DNA from: Chrysopilus asiliformis
Taxonomy: Eukaryota > Arthropoda > Insecta > Diptera > Rhagionidae
Length of the DNA: 64,000 nt
Direction of reading: 5' to 3'
Assembly (NCBI GenBank): GCA_964034945.1
Contig: OZ035961.1
Span: 1,405,501 to 1,469,500 of the forward strand
Positions 1 to 12,495 of the stretch are shown in pieces. Made by a program: the position numbers and the translations under genes. The notes beneath the pieces are model-generated. The model ran no database searches. It was not told the DNA's origin and saw only the letters and a list, made by a program, of their open reading frames with translations. Every line of letters begins with the position of its first letter. The first letter of the stretch is position 1.

Positions 1-2587
1 AGGACATTTCTGTCTGTCACACTATATACAAAATATATTTAAACGTAGGTACTATACGTATTTGAAAATGTTGGCTGAATGTCAAACATATTTGACCAGA
101 ATTGGCACATCCTTGGTCTTATAGTGCATTATATACAATTCAGGATTTATCAGGAAATTGACATTATCCCATGGATAGAAATAAACTGGAATAAATGTCC
201 GAATCCTTGAAACGAAGTAAAGTTTAAGCAATCAAGTTTGTACAGGAGTATTTAATAATTCATTTAAAAGCATTCCACGAAAATTGTGTACAAAAGCATT
301 TTTGGACTTTGTAATTAGTCGTACTAATTAGAAATGGAGCTGCTGTTCTCATTTAAACGCGACAGTTCAAGTTTTCTTTTGATTTGATTTTCTAACCTTA
401 ATCAAATTAAATAATTAAGAAGTTGATTTTAACTTGGACAAATATCATAAATTTATTCGATTAAATACACATAAATTTATAGCTTAATTAAATTTTTTAT
501 TTTTAGTTATTTTTCATGTAAAATAATGGTGGTTTTCGGTCTTCAAAATTCGTGTTTTTCAAAAAAAAATCGTCTAACTGGCGTCTTATAAAATGATATT
601 TTCCAAATTTTATAATAACATTTGATTTAGGAATCTTTGTAACAGCTTTGTTTACCAAAAGAAAAAAAAAACGTTGAAACTATAAAGAATTTCCATAATT
701 TTACAATTCCAACGTCATGTTTTCAAATGTTTTCAAATGTTTTCAAAGCTACAACCTAAATTCGCAATGTGTTTTATGGTTCCGGTTACATTTCACATAT
801 ATTTACATATTTCATAGCCGTTAAAATTATTATTCTCCTAAATCGTTTGAAAACTACCAACCATTCTATGTACGGATCACATATTTATATAAAGAAATAT
901 ACGTCTTAAAATTTATGGAAACGCCTCCTCATTCATCTATATGTGTTGAAATATATGCGATGTAATTTTGTGGCAAATTTACAACAATAGCTATGGTAAA
1001 TAATATTATCTCATATTATAAATTATCTCAATAAACATCTACATCTTATCACATAAAATATTCAAAATAATTTTAGTTAGTAAACTTGTGCGGCCAAACA
1101 ATAAAATTTTCAAGGCAGTTGAGCGAAGATAATTTCAGTTTCTTGTTTAGCATGGTTTGGAGTATGGCGTATAGCGAAATCAGGCAAGTCGAAAAGACTA
1201 GCAAAGATATGAGGCAGAAATGAAAGCAAAAGCAAAACCAAAAGCGAGAAAAAAAACCATCAAATTCAATATCCTTCGTCGGTTCCCATGAGATAAAAGG
1301 ACGTCCTTATACTAATAACGATGCCTAGAGGTCTGCATATATTCTATTATAAATCCACAAGGATAACGTCTGACTGACTGAGTTGAAAAGGAAGTTTTCC
1401 GGCAAGACTCATTCCGCTTTGAAATTTCGCTTGCCAATTTCCATCTCTATTTGAAAAACTTCTACATTCAGCGTCTATTTTGCTATCCGTAGTCTCAACC
1501 TCAATTCGAGCAATATTAATCCACACTATTGCCCGGATACAGGAATAGCGTCACTTTCACCGAACAAATGCTTCCTTTTTGGCTGTTGCCTCATTCAGGG
1601 CCCACATTGGACACCACCCGGCCAACATGCAGGAGTCTTCTCCAGCGATAAGAACTCCTACTAAATTCAGTCCTGGCAGCCAATAGTGATTCAGTGGCTG
1701 GGGATGGTTTAGAGAAATCCAAGATAACTTGCAGGATTTCGTTGAGATACAGATTTACTCAACAGAATAAGGGCCCAAGACGCCAGCTATCATTTTCATA
1801 CATTTATGATTTGCAGTCGACCAGCAGCCAAATAAAGAATTACACCCTGTTGGATTTGATTGACGCGCGCAAGGGATGGGGGTCGGGGTTTAGCAACGTG
1901 TTGTGGGTGTTGTAAATTTAGAATTAAAGTTTCATTTCTTTCATTTTTATGCAAACACGTACACAGGAGTCGTCGCGGCGCAGCATATCGCATTTTAGCA
2001 TAAGTTCTTATGTTATTCTTAGTCTGGTTTTCTTTTCATCTTACCATCTTTCACATTTTTCGACTCGCTAGGGACGGTTTATGAATAGTTTATTCGAATT
2101 AACTCCTACATACACGGAATTAGAGTGGTTGCGATCTTTCAAGTTGCGAGCTGTGATGTGATGTACACATGTAACCCATTTACAGATGAAGTTTTGCGCA
2201 CATACGCTTATCAAAACCGCCACAATGACGTCAGACTTAAGAAAATTGATTTTCCGCTAAGTTCATGGACAACACAATTTATCTGGCCTAAATGTTATTT
2301 CCCTACCCTCGGAGTTATTATTATTTTTATGATTTATGCTTTCTCCTCCATTATGTATGAAAAAATAAAATAAAACATTCATTTGATGTCATTTTAAGAG
2401 CAGTCTGATGCACAGTACTCGGAAAATTTCCGGAAAACTTATCCGCATGACCTCCAATAGCATAACGACGGAGTTGGGTTAAATTGAGTTGAAACATTGA
2501 AACGAACAGTCAGATTTCTATACGATTTTTATACAAAAAAAACCAATTTACACACAATTTGTTTAATGCTTACTACTTAAAGCTAGT
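1..2587. other. No gene recognised
   Basis: AT-rich DNA. A triple AAATGTTTTC tandem lies at 718-747. A slightly GC-richer patch (about 1550-1920) holds short open frames on both strands with no known domain. If the beat-like gene continues, its next exon may be here, but I could not identify it. Confidence 0.5.
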
Positions 2588-3012
2588 CCCACAATTGGAG
2601 CGGTGTATCAGCGGCGCGGCGCGGTTAGCTCAGAGCAGCAGGGCGACAGCCGCAGTCATTTTTAAACCGAAATTACGCGGCGCGGTTGCAGCTCAATTTG
2701 TGTTCTCATAACCTAAAAATCGCAGAAAATTTGAAGATTATTAATTTTTCCGTTTCATTTTCGGTTTCGAATGCGTTTTCAAAGTTCTTTTCCATCTTTT
2801 TACTTGATAAAAATATTTGCAACAACACTCAGAAAACATAAACAACTGTTACCGCTTCCAACCGCGTCTGAAAGTAGAAACTAGACCTACTCTTCGCGGT
2901 GCCGCGAGGCTGCCGCGTTTGGTCACCGCGCAATTATAAACCAACTCATATAAACCTATAGTTTCTACTACCATCTGTCACCGAGCCGCGCCGCTTTGCG
3001 CGTAATTGCGGT
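2588..3012. mobile_element. GC-rich MITE-like block
   Basis: A GC-rich island in AT-rich DNA. The left end has CACAATT then AGCGGCGCGGCGCGGT; the right end, inverted, reads CGCAATTACGCGCAAAGCGG then CGCGGCTCGGT. A third related segment (AATTACGCGGCGCGG) lies at about 2672. Ends are imperfect inverted repeats, so a MITE is likely but not proven. No open frame. Confidence 0.5.
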
Positions 3013-3529
3013 ATAAGCTTAAATGTTATTTGATTTTGGAAAGAAATATTTTTAATTTATAGAATTCCCTGATTTCGAGACCCCAACGCCCAGATGAAGG
3101 TCCCAACAGATGGGAGTCCCAAAAGCCAGATGGACGCTTCAATAGCTCCATGGTGATCCTAAAATTGTATTTTTCACAATTTTCTTACAAAGTATTGTGA
3201 AAATATGTATGTAATTACGTAAAATCGCCTAGGTGGAAATTTGTCACTGGTTATAACTCTTGAGAGCAAGTTAGAATCCGGCTTCTTCCTTGTCTAGAAA
3301 TTACAACTTAATTCTGATTTTTTTTGTTTTACTCGAAAAAGGTTCAAAATATCGAATAACAGCACAGGCACAAATTGTGAAAAAATTGTAGTCATTGATT
3401 CGATTCTATCATTGCGTTCTCGGACAGTTCTTAATTTTCAACAAAATCGAGAAAAAGGAAAATCCTTCCCAAAAATAGGTTTGGCAAAACCCACAGCCAA
3501 TTTCAAATTGTACGAAATATTGTACTTCA

Positions 3530-4232
3530 TCATACTAATATATAAAAACTAGCTTGGATACCCGTCGTTGCCGGGTTAAGTTTTTTGAAATAAGTTTTTT
3601 GAATTTTTTTTTATGCTCGGTAATTTCCCCGCGAAAGGGTAACATAGAGGGAAAACTAAGTTTCGAAATCACTTTACCCCCTCCCCTTACTCCCCCACCT
3701 CTCGGCCCACTTTTTAATGGGCCTATGTTGGGGCTGGACCCCCGACGAACATCTATGCCAAATTTCAGGCCAATCGGTTCAGTAGTTTCCCCGCGAAAGA
3801 GTAACATAGCGCAAAAACTAAGATTCGAAATCACTTTACCCCCTCCCCTTACTCCCCCCACCCCTCGCGCTACTTTTTCGTATGCCTATGTTGGAACCAG
3901 AACTACCAGAGACACTCAAACCAAATTTCAAGTCAATCGGTTCAGCCGTTTTTGCGTGAAAGAGGAACAGACAGACAGTTCCTCTTGCACGCAAAAACGG
4001 CTGAACCGATTGACTTGAAATTTGGCATGAGTGTCTGTGGTAGTTCTGGTTCCAACATAGAAAAGTAGCGCAAGGGGTGGGGGGAGTAAGGGGAGGGGAT
4101 AAACTGATCTCGAAACTTAGCTCTTCCTCTATGTTACCCTTTCGCGGGGAAATTACCGAGCCGATTGGCCTGAAGTTTAGTTCCAACATAGACCATCAAA
4201 AAAAAAACGGCAACGACGGGTATGCAAGCTAG
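3530..4232. mobile_element. Head-to-head composite of two Helitron-like copies (large inverted repeat)
   Basis: A 5' stub (TCATACTAATATATAAAA, 3530-3547) is followed at once by an inverse copy starting with its 3' end (CTAGCTTGGATACCCGTCG, from 3549). A plus copy then runs to CTAG at 4229-4232. The two arms meet near 3975-3985, where GAGGAACAGACAGACAG is followed by TTCCTCTTGCACGC. The arms, roughly 250-340 bp each, are imperfect inverted copies. Open frames in this block are repeat artefacts. Confidence 0.75.
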
Positions 4233-6065
4233 TTTTAAATAAAATATATACATTTTAGAAGCTTGGAAAACTTTTAACGAAAATTTAATTAAATAAATTA
4301 ATTACCTTTCCTGCTTCTGTTAAATATTATTTCAGCCACAGATTCGAAATCTCAATAGGTGATGAGCACTTAAAAATTTAATGAGATTGCTAAATGCACA
4401 AAAAATGGTTAATCAGAGTATGCTAGTACAAGCACTGTAAATGATTTCTCAATTAGCAATTAAATTTTTCATTTCAGCTGCGCAAAACCTTGAAAAGTTT
4501 ATTCAGTTTGTTAAAACTACTATGCATTTTGCGCCAATTAGTTTTTCATGACTTATCAACACAAATATGAGTGTTTGGAAAATCTGTCCTGAAAACTCGG
4601 CTAAAGAATTTATTTTCGGCTTTTTGCGATATCCCGATAAAGTTTTATTTTTAGTTTATGGCTCATGGTTTATTATCTTGTCGCCCACACAACACTAGAT
4701 TTTCTGAAAGTATATAACCATGAAAAGTGACTTTCGATTTCTATTTATAAAGTTTCCCACGCAGCACAGGTAGAATTTTAATATTCGTATGATATTTAAA
4801 ATATTTGTTGGTGAAATTTCTCAAACATGACTTAAAATTAGAAATAATCGGATTACTGTTGAAATGGAGTGAGTTTCTGATTATAGATTGACATATCAAT
4901 ACAGAAATGTGACCAAAAACAGAACCTCCATAGCAAAATAACCCGTGAAATCGACACAAAAAAATATCCGCTCTATATTTATTCGTTTTCGTGACAATTG
5001 CCCCCACAAGAATTCTGTGGTTTTTTTCTGGTTCTTCATTTTATGAGCCAACACGAAATCACCCATCCCGGATTCATTTAACGGTGTTCGGGGTTGAGGT
5101 CTCGAGTTCGTGGCCTGGGTTCGCCTGCAGTCGAATGGAAAATACGTGCGCTTTTATCCGAAATGTCAACAAGTTGTCAACTTCTGGGAAGGATCGCGTG
5201 TGTCCTGAACTCCTTTTTTGGCTTTTGGCCAACTAATAGTGAATACCGTGTAGTGGTATTGAGTGGGTTGTGAAACAGGAAAGGGAACCGGGTGTTGTGG
5301 AAATAGGTTCCCATTTTTCGTCTTCCTTATAGACCATCACGTTTCAGCCATGACACACAAATAGTGGGTACTTGGCGTTGATTGTTGGCATGAGTAAGAC
5401 CTTGATTTAATTTGTACTAAAATTAAAATCTAGGTATAGTACATACATTATCCCTTCATTAATAAAATGGAGAAAAAGAAACAAGGAAGCATTCGAAAAA
5501 AGAAACCTCTTATTATGCATAAATTAAGTAGACTGTTTCCTACTCCTTTCCTAAAATTACTACAGTTGTTTTACAAGCTCATACTTAATTAAAATTACTC
5601 ATTCACATGGAAACTCTAATGTTATTAAATTGTCGTGAAAAAACATAAACATTATTATGTTTTTTTATAGTTTTTAGTTGCCTGAATGTTGCTTGATTTC
5701 ACATCCAAAGTTAGATTGAAACGACACTAGCAATAAAATTTGCATTTGTTTTATTAATCAAACATTCTATTCAGTGATAACCTTTACAATTTAAAAAAAA
5801 CTGTAAATATTTCTTAAAAATAAATACATGTAAAAAAACTCTATCAAACATTCTTGGATTAGAGCTGAAAACTTGAAATTTTGCAGGTTAAAATATAAGA
5901 AAGCACCAATTAGGAAATCACAAACAACTATTTTACTTGTGTGGGTGAGGGAGAAGGACTAATCCAATTTAGCCCATTGAACGTATTAGCCTCACTTTTT
6001 ACGAACAACTTATCTATAAAATTAAACAAGAAACTATGAAAAAATGAATTTTTAAGCATTTAAAA
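4233..6065. other. No gene recognised
   Basis: AT-rich. A GC-richer patch at 5070-5200 has an AG acceptor-like site on the minus strand (before 5117) with an open frame phase-compatible with the exon ending 9144. It has no Ig residues, so I do not call it an exon. Confidence 0.5.
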
Positions 6066-6344
6066 CAGTGGTTCTTAACCTTGTTGGAGGTACTGGCCCC
6101 CACCAGTTTCATATGCGCGTTCACCGAACCCTTCTTAATTAGAAAAATAAAATATGATTTTTTCAAATTCAAAACATAGGTATATATTTATACATAGGTG
6201 CACAAAATGAACAAAACCATTAAAGAACAAATAATATGATTTTCACATAAAAACAAAAAGTGTGTGTTTTGATCTCCGCTGAACCCCGGAGACTGACTCA
6301 CCGAATCCCTGGGGTTCGATTCAAACCCAGGTGAAGAACCACTG
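6066..6344. mobile_element. hAT-like MITE
   Basis: Inverted termini CAGTGGTTCTTAACCT and, at the right, AGGTGAAGAACCACTG. CAGTGGTTCTT ends are typical of hAT elements. The flanking 8-mers ATTTAAAA and GTGTAAAG match in only 5 of 8 positions, so the insertion is old. Confidence 0.75.
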
Positions 6345-7546
6345 GTGTAAAGGATAATGGGGGATCGCTGATCTCGAATCCGTTGTCCGTTTTTCGATAG
6401 CTTTCACGGTTTGGCCAGGACGCCTAGGGTCGCCTCAAAAAATGGAGATAGCTCAAAATGGACAACAAATTTCGATTTCTCGTCGCCCAAAACCCCTACA
6501 TTCCAAGTTTCAGCCCGATCAGAGAGAAAAATTTTTTTTTGAAAAAAACGCCAAAAACTGCAGTGGTTAGTCCATCGTTTTTTGCGATTTTTTTCAAAAG
6601 ATAGATTTCGCTGAAACTTGGTGTAAACTTTATTTGGTGTTAAATTTTAAAAGTTTAAAACTTTTAATTGAAATTCCAACTTTAAAAATTTTATTCAATA
6701 TTTAATTCTAAGTATAGTCCGCCAACATGAAAATTCAAAATATTCTTTTATTTTGTATTTAAAAAAAAAAACACCTAGTGTGAGTGTAAAGAGATTTGTA
6801 CATACCAATAATAGAAACAGAAATGATTTTGATATGGAAGGAATCCTGACATATGTTCATGTTAATAAAATTGGATGCATTTTTCCTATATACACTCTAT
6901 GGCCTCAGCCGTCAGTTCTTATGGTTCAACACGTATTGAAATATTTTCCGTTTAAAAGACTTTACATTTTTCATATTCAGTTAGATTATTAAATTTCATA
7001 GCATCGTGAAATTCAAGGGAATCCGAAGTACTCACACGCCGTCACACATTTCAACTTTAGACACACGGAAATTATTCGATGGTTGTCTGGATAGGAGAAA
7101 CTCAAATGCAATATCATAAAATATGATACACGGACAGACAGATGTGATGAAGCTATTGCTCCTGGTATTTTGCGTTGCGAGAATAACATTTTACACGCTT
7201 CTTTGAGATTTTGAATTAAATTTGAATAAAAGCGTTATAAAACCCATCATAATGAATAATAAATTTTAATATGTTTGGGGAATATCCCTCAACTTGACTG
7301 ATAAATTAGATTACTTTTAATTATTTCGCTAGTGCTCTTGCAGTTGGCTTAAGTTAATACAACAGAAATTACACTAGGCAAATATAATAGAATTTTTGAA
7401 CAATTTTGGTTATTTTTTTTGTAAATCTGCATAAAGTAATATTTTAACTGAATTCAATTTTTTTTTTTCGCTGAGGGTTTGTTTAATTTTTTGCTTTCCT
7501 CTTCTATACAAGGAATGAATACCGATTCGACCCATTCGAGAATGGG
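6345..7546. other. No gene recognised
   Basis: AT-rich. It has a repeat-like phrase near 6360-6620 (CGCCTAGGGTCGCCTC) and short chance open frames only. Confidence 0.5.
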
Positions 7547-7865
7547 CACAGGTAAATAATTGCTGATCAGTACGAAGGCAAAATTATGTGATGTCCGTGC
7601 ATCTGTCTGTCTGTCCGTTTTACGTATCTTAAATAAAACGAGAACGCGTTGACCTAGCTACTTAAAAATTTAAGTAAGTTTTACAATAATCGAAGTTTTC
7701 TATCAACTTTTGGAAAAGTACAACGGGTACCTGCCATATACATATTTTCTTTTTGAAAAAACACCGTTTTTTGAAAATTTCTTAAAACTTATGCGCTTTT
7801 AGGGAAAAATGAATCTAACCAAATTTATAGGAAATGAGATTTTCTACTTTTTTCCCCTAACCTTT
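7547..7865 (-). repeat. Dispersed repeat family R, copy 3 (inverse)
   Basis: Inverse copy with GTCCGTGCATCTGTCTGTCT, GAGAACGCGTTGACCTAGCT and TCTATCAACTTTTGG, ending before the MITE at 7878. Confidence 0.7.
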
Positions 7866-7877
7866 TTTTTTATATCT

Positions 7878-8415
7878 TTAACGCTTTGACGACCACAGGC
7901 AAGTATGCTTGCCCAAGAGCTTTCAGTACTTAAAATCGTCCAGTTAAGAGATAGAGCAAAGGTTTTAAAAGGTTTTTTGTAGAGGATAGATGGGGCAATA
8001 TAAATGTATGTGGCGGGAATTCTATGCCGGTTCCCCTGTGCCCCTATGATCCTAAATGAAAATTAAAATGATTTAACAAAGTTTTTTATTGCTCTTCCAG
8101 AAATTTTGGTATAATGGACTTAGAACGATTTCACTCTTAGCCGACGATATCTGTACTTGCGATAGCTTCGACGTCTACCACATGCACAACTAATTAAATT
8201 CAGTTTGTTCAAATTCAAAAATAAATACGTACATGAATTATATAAAAGAATGTTGTCTTTCAATTTTAATTTTCGAGATAAAAAAATGAGGGGCAAGGAG
8301 GGGGTATAGGGCCACCATTTTTTGTGGCATAACTATTATCAGATCACAGATCATGAAAATGAAAAAAAAAATCAAAATCCCTTCGGCCGAAAATGTATGG
8401 TCGTCAAAGGGTTAA
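7878..8415. mobile_element. TTAA-flanked MITE (GCTTTGACGACCA family)
   Basis: TTAA at 7878-7881 followed by CGCTTTGACGACCA; the right end is TGGTCGTCAAAGGG then TTAA at 8412-8415. Small TIR mismatches. About 540 bp with no open frame of note. Confidence 0.7.
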
Positions 8416-9143
8416 CGGTTCTCAGATGAAAAAATTTGAAAAAGTTGAAAAATATTGCAGAGGAAAGTTTTGTGTTTATCACAACTGACATTGTGCAATG
8501 TTGTCTCAATATTACAACGAATTTTGAAAAACGAACATCAAAGAAAATTTGTTTTGGAGCTTATTGAGATATTTAGTTATTGCACAAAAATATTGAGCAG
8601 TCTAGGGACGCTTTCAACATCAATAATATTGCATAAAAATATTGTGCACCTAGGGGCCGCTTAAAGTACGCTTCAATAATATCGGTATTTATTTCAATGA
8701 ACTAAAAAGATTGAATCTGAGAAAACACATCGCAACAGTTCAAATATTGACAAATTACAAAAATAATTAAATCATTTCATTTGTCAATCGCTGATGTGGA
8801 ACGGCCACTTTGGGTACACCATATTCCCAAGACAAAAATTTATATAGAAATTAAATTGGGGGGAAAATAAACGCAATTTATTTTCGGCAAATAAGGTTGA
8901 AGTCCAATTTTCCGGTTGTAGAGCACACAGACCAGTGGCAATTGTGTGGTAAATTCTTTCTATTTGATATTTTACTCAAAAAAGAAAGCCCTTTTAGGCA
9001 AAAGATATTAATTCATGTCTAAAAATTAACTTGAAATGATAACAACAACAAATACCCGTTTAAGACATAAACCACAACTTCGAAATAATATCAATTCATT
9101 CAGGCAATTCTCGTACACAAGTTTTAATTCTTATAGAACTCAC
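8416..9143. other. Intron or flank, nothing recognised
   Basis: Directly downstream of the last recognised exon. The phrase ATATTGCAGAGGAAAG (about 8452) recurs at 10690, suggesting an old repeat. Confidence 0.5.
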
Positions 9144-9297
9144 CTATGTTTTCGTGTTTCAAAATATTTATTGTCAAATATCTCAGGACTTATATCATGA
9201 TTATTAGCTAAGTCGAAAGGATCATAAAAGTTTCCACCAGTGTTCATATGCCGATTCTCGTAACCGGTATTAAAGCTGCCACCATAGGAATTCATAT
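9144..9297 (-). CDS. beat-like exon: low-complexity linker (last exon recognised)
   Basis: 154 nt, acceptor TTGTTTTTCTTACAG and donor GTGAGT. With the preceding G it reads Asp, then MNSYGGSFNTGYENRHMNTG, then GNFYDPFDLANNHDISPEIF and ends ETRKH plus two bases of a split codon (AG-). The segment is hydrophilic, rich in Asn, Gly, Tyr and Phe, and has no cysteine. It does not look like an Ig strand, so the second Ig domain is still open at this point. I include it because it has both splice signals, matches the incoming phase exactly and is open throughout. The following exon was not identified. Confidence 0.7.
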
Positions 9298-10312
9298 CTG
9301 TAAGAAAAACAAACAAAATGTGATTGAGAGAAGAAAACCTTGAGTAAAGCAAATTTAAGCGATTATTACATTTTCAATGTTTTCTCTTAATGAGTTTAAT
9401 AGGAAACTGAAAAAAATGGTTAAATGGCCAAAAAGCAGAAAAAAGGGAGAAAAAAACTCATTGAAGAAAATATTCTGTTTGTAATTACCATGACCCAACT
9501 AATTACAGACATTTTATTTATCACAAATTGGAGATATTTTCTTACATTTCCAAAGGAGAATTTCTTTTCTTCTGCTGAATGTAATATCCTTTTGTAAATA
9601 CAATACAACCCAAGGCATTATGTTTCGCTGAGCGCCACTTTCTTAAGTTTCAAAACCCTAAAATCAATTTCTTAAACGACTTTGCTTATAATCTTTCCGT
9701 TCAGATCTTTTAACAAAGCTGTACAAACAGTTTGAGTTTTTCTTCGAATATCCTTCGAATTTAATCTAATTTTTCCAGTCCTATTAAGCATAATTTTTTT
9801 TTCCCTTATCGTGATGCCAAAAAGTTTTAAACGCTTAGTTAAAGGATATGAAATCGTAATTTTCTTATATTAAAAAATTAACTCAATCTCAAAATCGTTT
9901 CTGTGTTTTGTTAATTTATTTGTTTTAAAGGGATGATTTTTCCTTTAAATCAGCAGACATCGGATAAGATTATGGGTAGGATTTTAATTGACTAACTGAA
10001 TTAATCTAGCATCAGATTAAATATTGAATTTATTCAATTAAGTGGTATTTAAATAAGACTAAATAAATTCTTTTATGAATATTTCAATTAAATGATATTC
10101 ATTTTACAAGCTTGGTTTGTTAAGATTCTTCAAAGGGAAAATATAAACTCTACATATTTCAGAGACGAAGCTCTTTAAAATGTTAGAATCTTTTTGTAAA
10201 CATAGGTCAGAGTCTTTTTTGCTCATGTAGGTACCCATCATACAAAGCTTGCTTTTTATATGCGGAATGAGCCCAAGAGTGCTGAGAATGGATTCTTGTC
10301 TAAAAAAGAAGT

Positions 10313-10570
10313 TTAACACGTTCGTGACATTTGCTTTTTCAACTTTTTTTACATTTGGACATCGTGTACCACGGGTGGTACACTAGCGATTTGTTTTCTG
10401 GCGGTTGTGCGCCATCGGTGGTACACGGTGCGTGTTTTTATATTACTTCATAAAATACTGAAAATTTATGTTAAAACTATGTTTTTATACTTACGACTGT
10501 CAGCAATATTCAAAAATCGATTGCACTATGCATGTACCACCAGTGGTACACGATGTCACGAACGTGTTAA
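10313..10570. mobile_element. TTAA-flanked MITE (CACGTTCGTGACAT family)
   Basis: Termini CACGTTCGTGACAT inverted at both ends, bordered by TTAA at 10313-10316 and 10567-10570. It contains three copies of a GTACCACYRGTGGTACAC-like near-palindrome. Confidence 0.82.
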
Positions 10571-11953
10571 ACATTTTTTTTTAATTTAAAGGAAATAAAA
10601 TTTTCCACACTTTTTGCTTCAACGGTTTGAACGGTTCTTGAGATATTCGAAAAATATTATTTTTTATATATTTTTTCCGAAACATTAAATATTGCAGAGG
10701 AAAGTCATTTGCTATTCACATCATATGAAAATTCCTTGAATCATGTTCCAGTGTTGGAGTAACAAACAAACATATTTGGCTCTTATTTAAACAGGAAAAA
10801 ATCATTATTAAATGAGGCGTTAACCCACATAATCGAGTTTTTGAAGCTTTTCCACTTTTGTACTATTATTGACTGAAAATTTTTGGAAAAAAAAATCTGT
10901 GGACTTTATTACTCAATGTTGAAACGTTTTTTGGTGCATCCAAACATTTTTGTCTAAAAACTCACTCGCAATAGTGATTCAAACACAAAAAAATTCACGA
11001 TTTCGACATGTGGGTTGGTCCACTCTAGCTTTTAACGCCTCAAATGTTGTGATTTGAAACCCAATTTAATGAGATAAATTATAAATCCTAAAATTTACAT
11101 AACCCAATCATTAAAGCTATTTTTTATTAGATATCCAACGTGAGGGATAACATCAATTTTAATTAAGGTTAAAAATTAATAATAAATTATGTTGCCGCAA
11201 AGTGTTTTAAATGCAAGAAAAATTCTCCATGTTTGAAAATTTTGCGATTCCAAACACCAACCCCCATATCGTACAAAATGAATAGTACATGAATTCAATA
11301 TTTTGTTTAGCAACTCTTTTTATTCTTTTTTTTCCGAGTGGTATAAAAATAAATTACAGAGTGGGTAAAATCAACATTTATACAACCGAAAATAGAACCT
11401 TCCACTTTGCATGTCTACCACACAACTTGAAGGGTCATCGCAGTTGAAATGAATGAAAAATGTTATACAGAAATTTCGTGTTTGTTTATGAGAGTTCTGT
11501 TGCAAATATCTTTCAAGAATGTTGAGGATACTAAAAAGGATGTTTTTATTTAAAAGTTTGCTTTATAAACTTTAAGCCATAGACTATCCACATCTTCGGA
11601 GAGTTCTGAACAAACAGGAATATTTTCTTCTTAAAAACGGTTATTCTTTCAATTGCTAAATATTTTCGTACTTTTTGACGTTCACGTTTTTTCAGAAAAG
11701 TTTATTTTTGCTTCATTAAAATATCTGTTTCTCATGGAATTTCACCAATTATCCTCATACCGATTATAATCTCCATTTTTATATCCTTTTTGATGATAAA
11801 ATGTCAATAATTCACTCCTCTTGTGAATTAACAATTAACTTCAGAGTGGTTTGTTTATTTTCAGTCTCTCCGGCCCGGTAATTTTAAAATTAAAAATGGC
11901 ATTTTAACATTGAAAAGTGTTAATTTGATTTCTTACAAATGCAAAAATGAAAT

Positions 11954-12495
11954 AAAAACATAACAAAAGCTATAATTGCCAATCTGGCAATTATTGAAAA
12001 CCCGTATGGTGATATTCGTATCAAAATTCAAACAGTTGTACCAAAATTCCACTTTGAAGTCAAACTTTTCAATAAGATTTTTTAAAATTTATTCCAATCG
12101 GATTTTAATGTATTATGTAGAATCATATTCCAAATAATTTTTGTTCTTGCACTTTTTTTGATAAGATGCACCGTTTTTGAGATATTCGCAAAAAACGTGT
12201 TCGTTCGTATCCATTTTTGCCCATGAACGAACTTAGCCTTGCATTTTACGAAAAACGAATCTGCGTAAAATTTCAAGTCTCTAGCTCAATCCGTGCGCCC
12301 GCAATCCGCGCCACAGACGGACGGACGGACGGACGGACGGACGGACGGACAGACGAACGGACAGAAATTCAACTTTTTTTATCATTCTAAACACACTGGT
12401 GTAATTCATTTTTTTGTGTGATTACAAGATCTTGACGTTACAAACGGTAAGGCAAAGTTAATATACCCTTTGGTTTCACCAATCGGGTATAAAAA
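11954..12495 (+). mobile_element. Helentron-associated-like element, copy 1
   Basis: Starts near CATAACAAAAGCTATAATTG, then a small hairpin (ATTGCCAATCTGGCAAT) and subterminal repeat ACCCGTATGGTGATATTCG. It ends GGTATATTAAC-type sequence in reverse, with a degraded terminal copy (CACCAATCGGGTATA). It has a GGAC/AGAC microsatellite at about 12315-12364. The block around GGGGGGTACCCCCC present in sister copies is missing here. No coding capacity. Confidence 0.8.

Noticed and set aside
3535..4189. Open frames of 108-154 aa on both strands
   Set aside because: They run through the inverted Helitron-like composite and recur at 36674-37078; repeat-derived, no domain.
4880..5117. Possible terminal exon of the Beat-like gene on the minus strand (acceptor before 5117, phase-compatible, stop after a hydrophobic stretch)
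   Set aside because: It lacks any Ig residue, while the second Ig domain still needs its cysteine, and open stretches of this length are common in the window. Not strong enough to call.
6300..6345. tRNA-like B-box (GGTTCGATTC)
   Set aside because: It lies inside the terminal part of the hAT-like MITE, with no A-box or cloverleaf around it.
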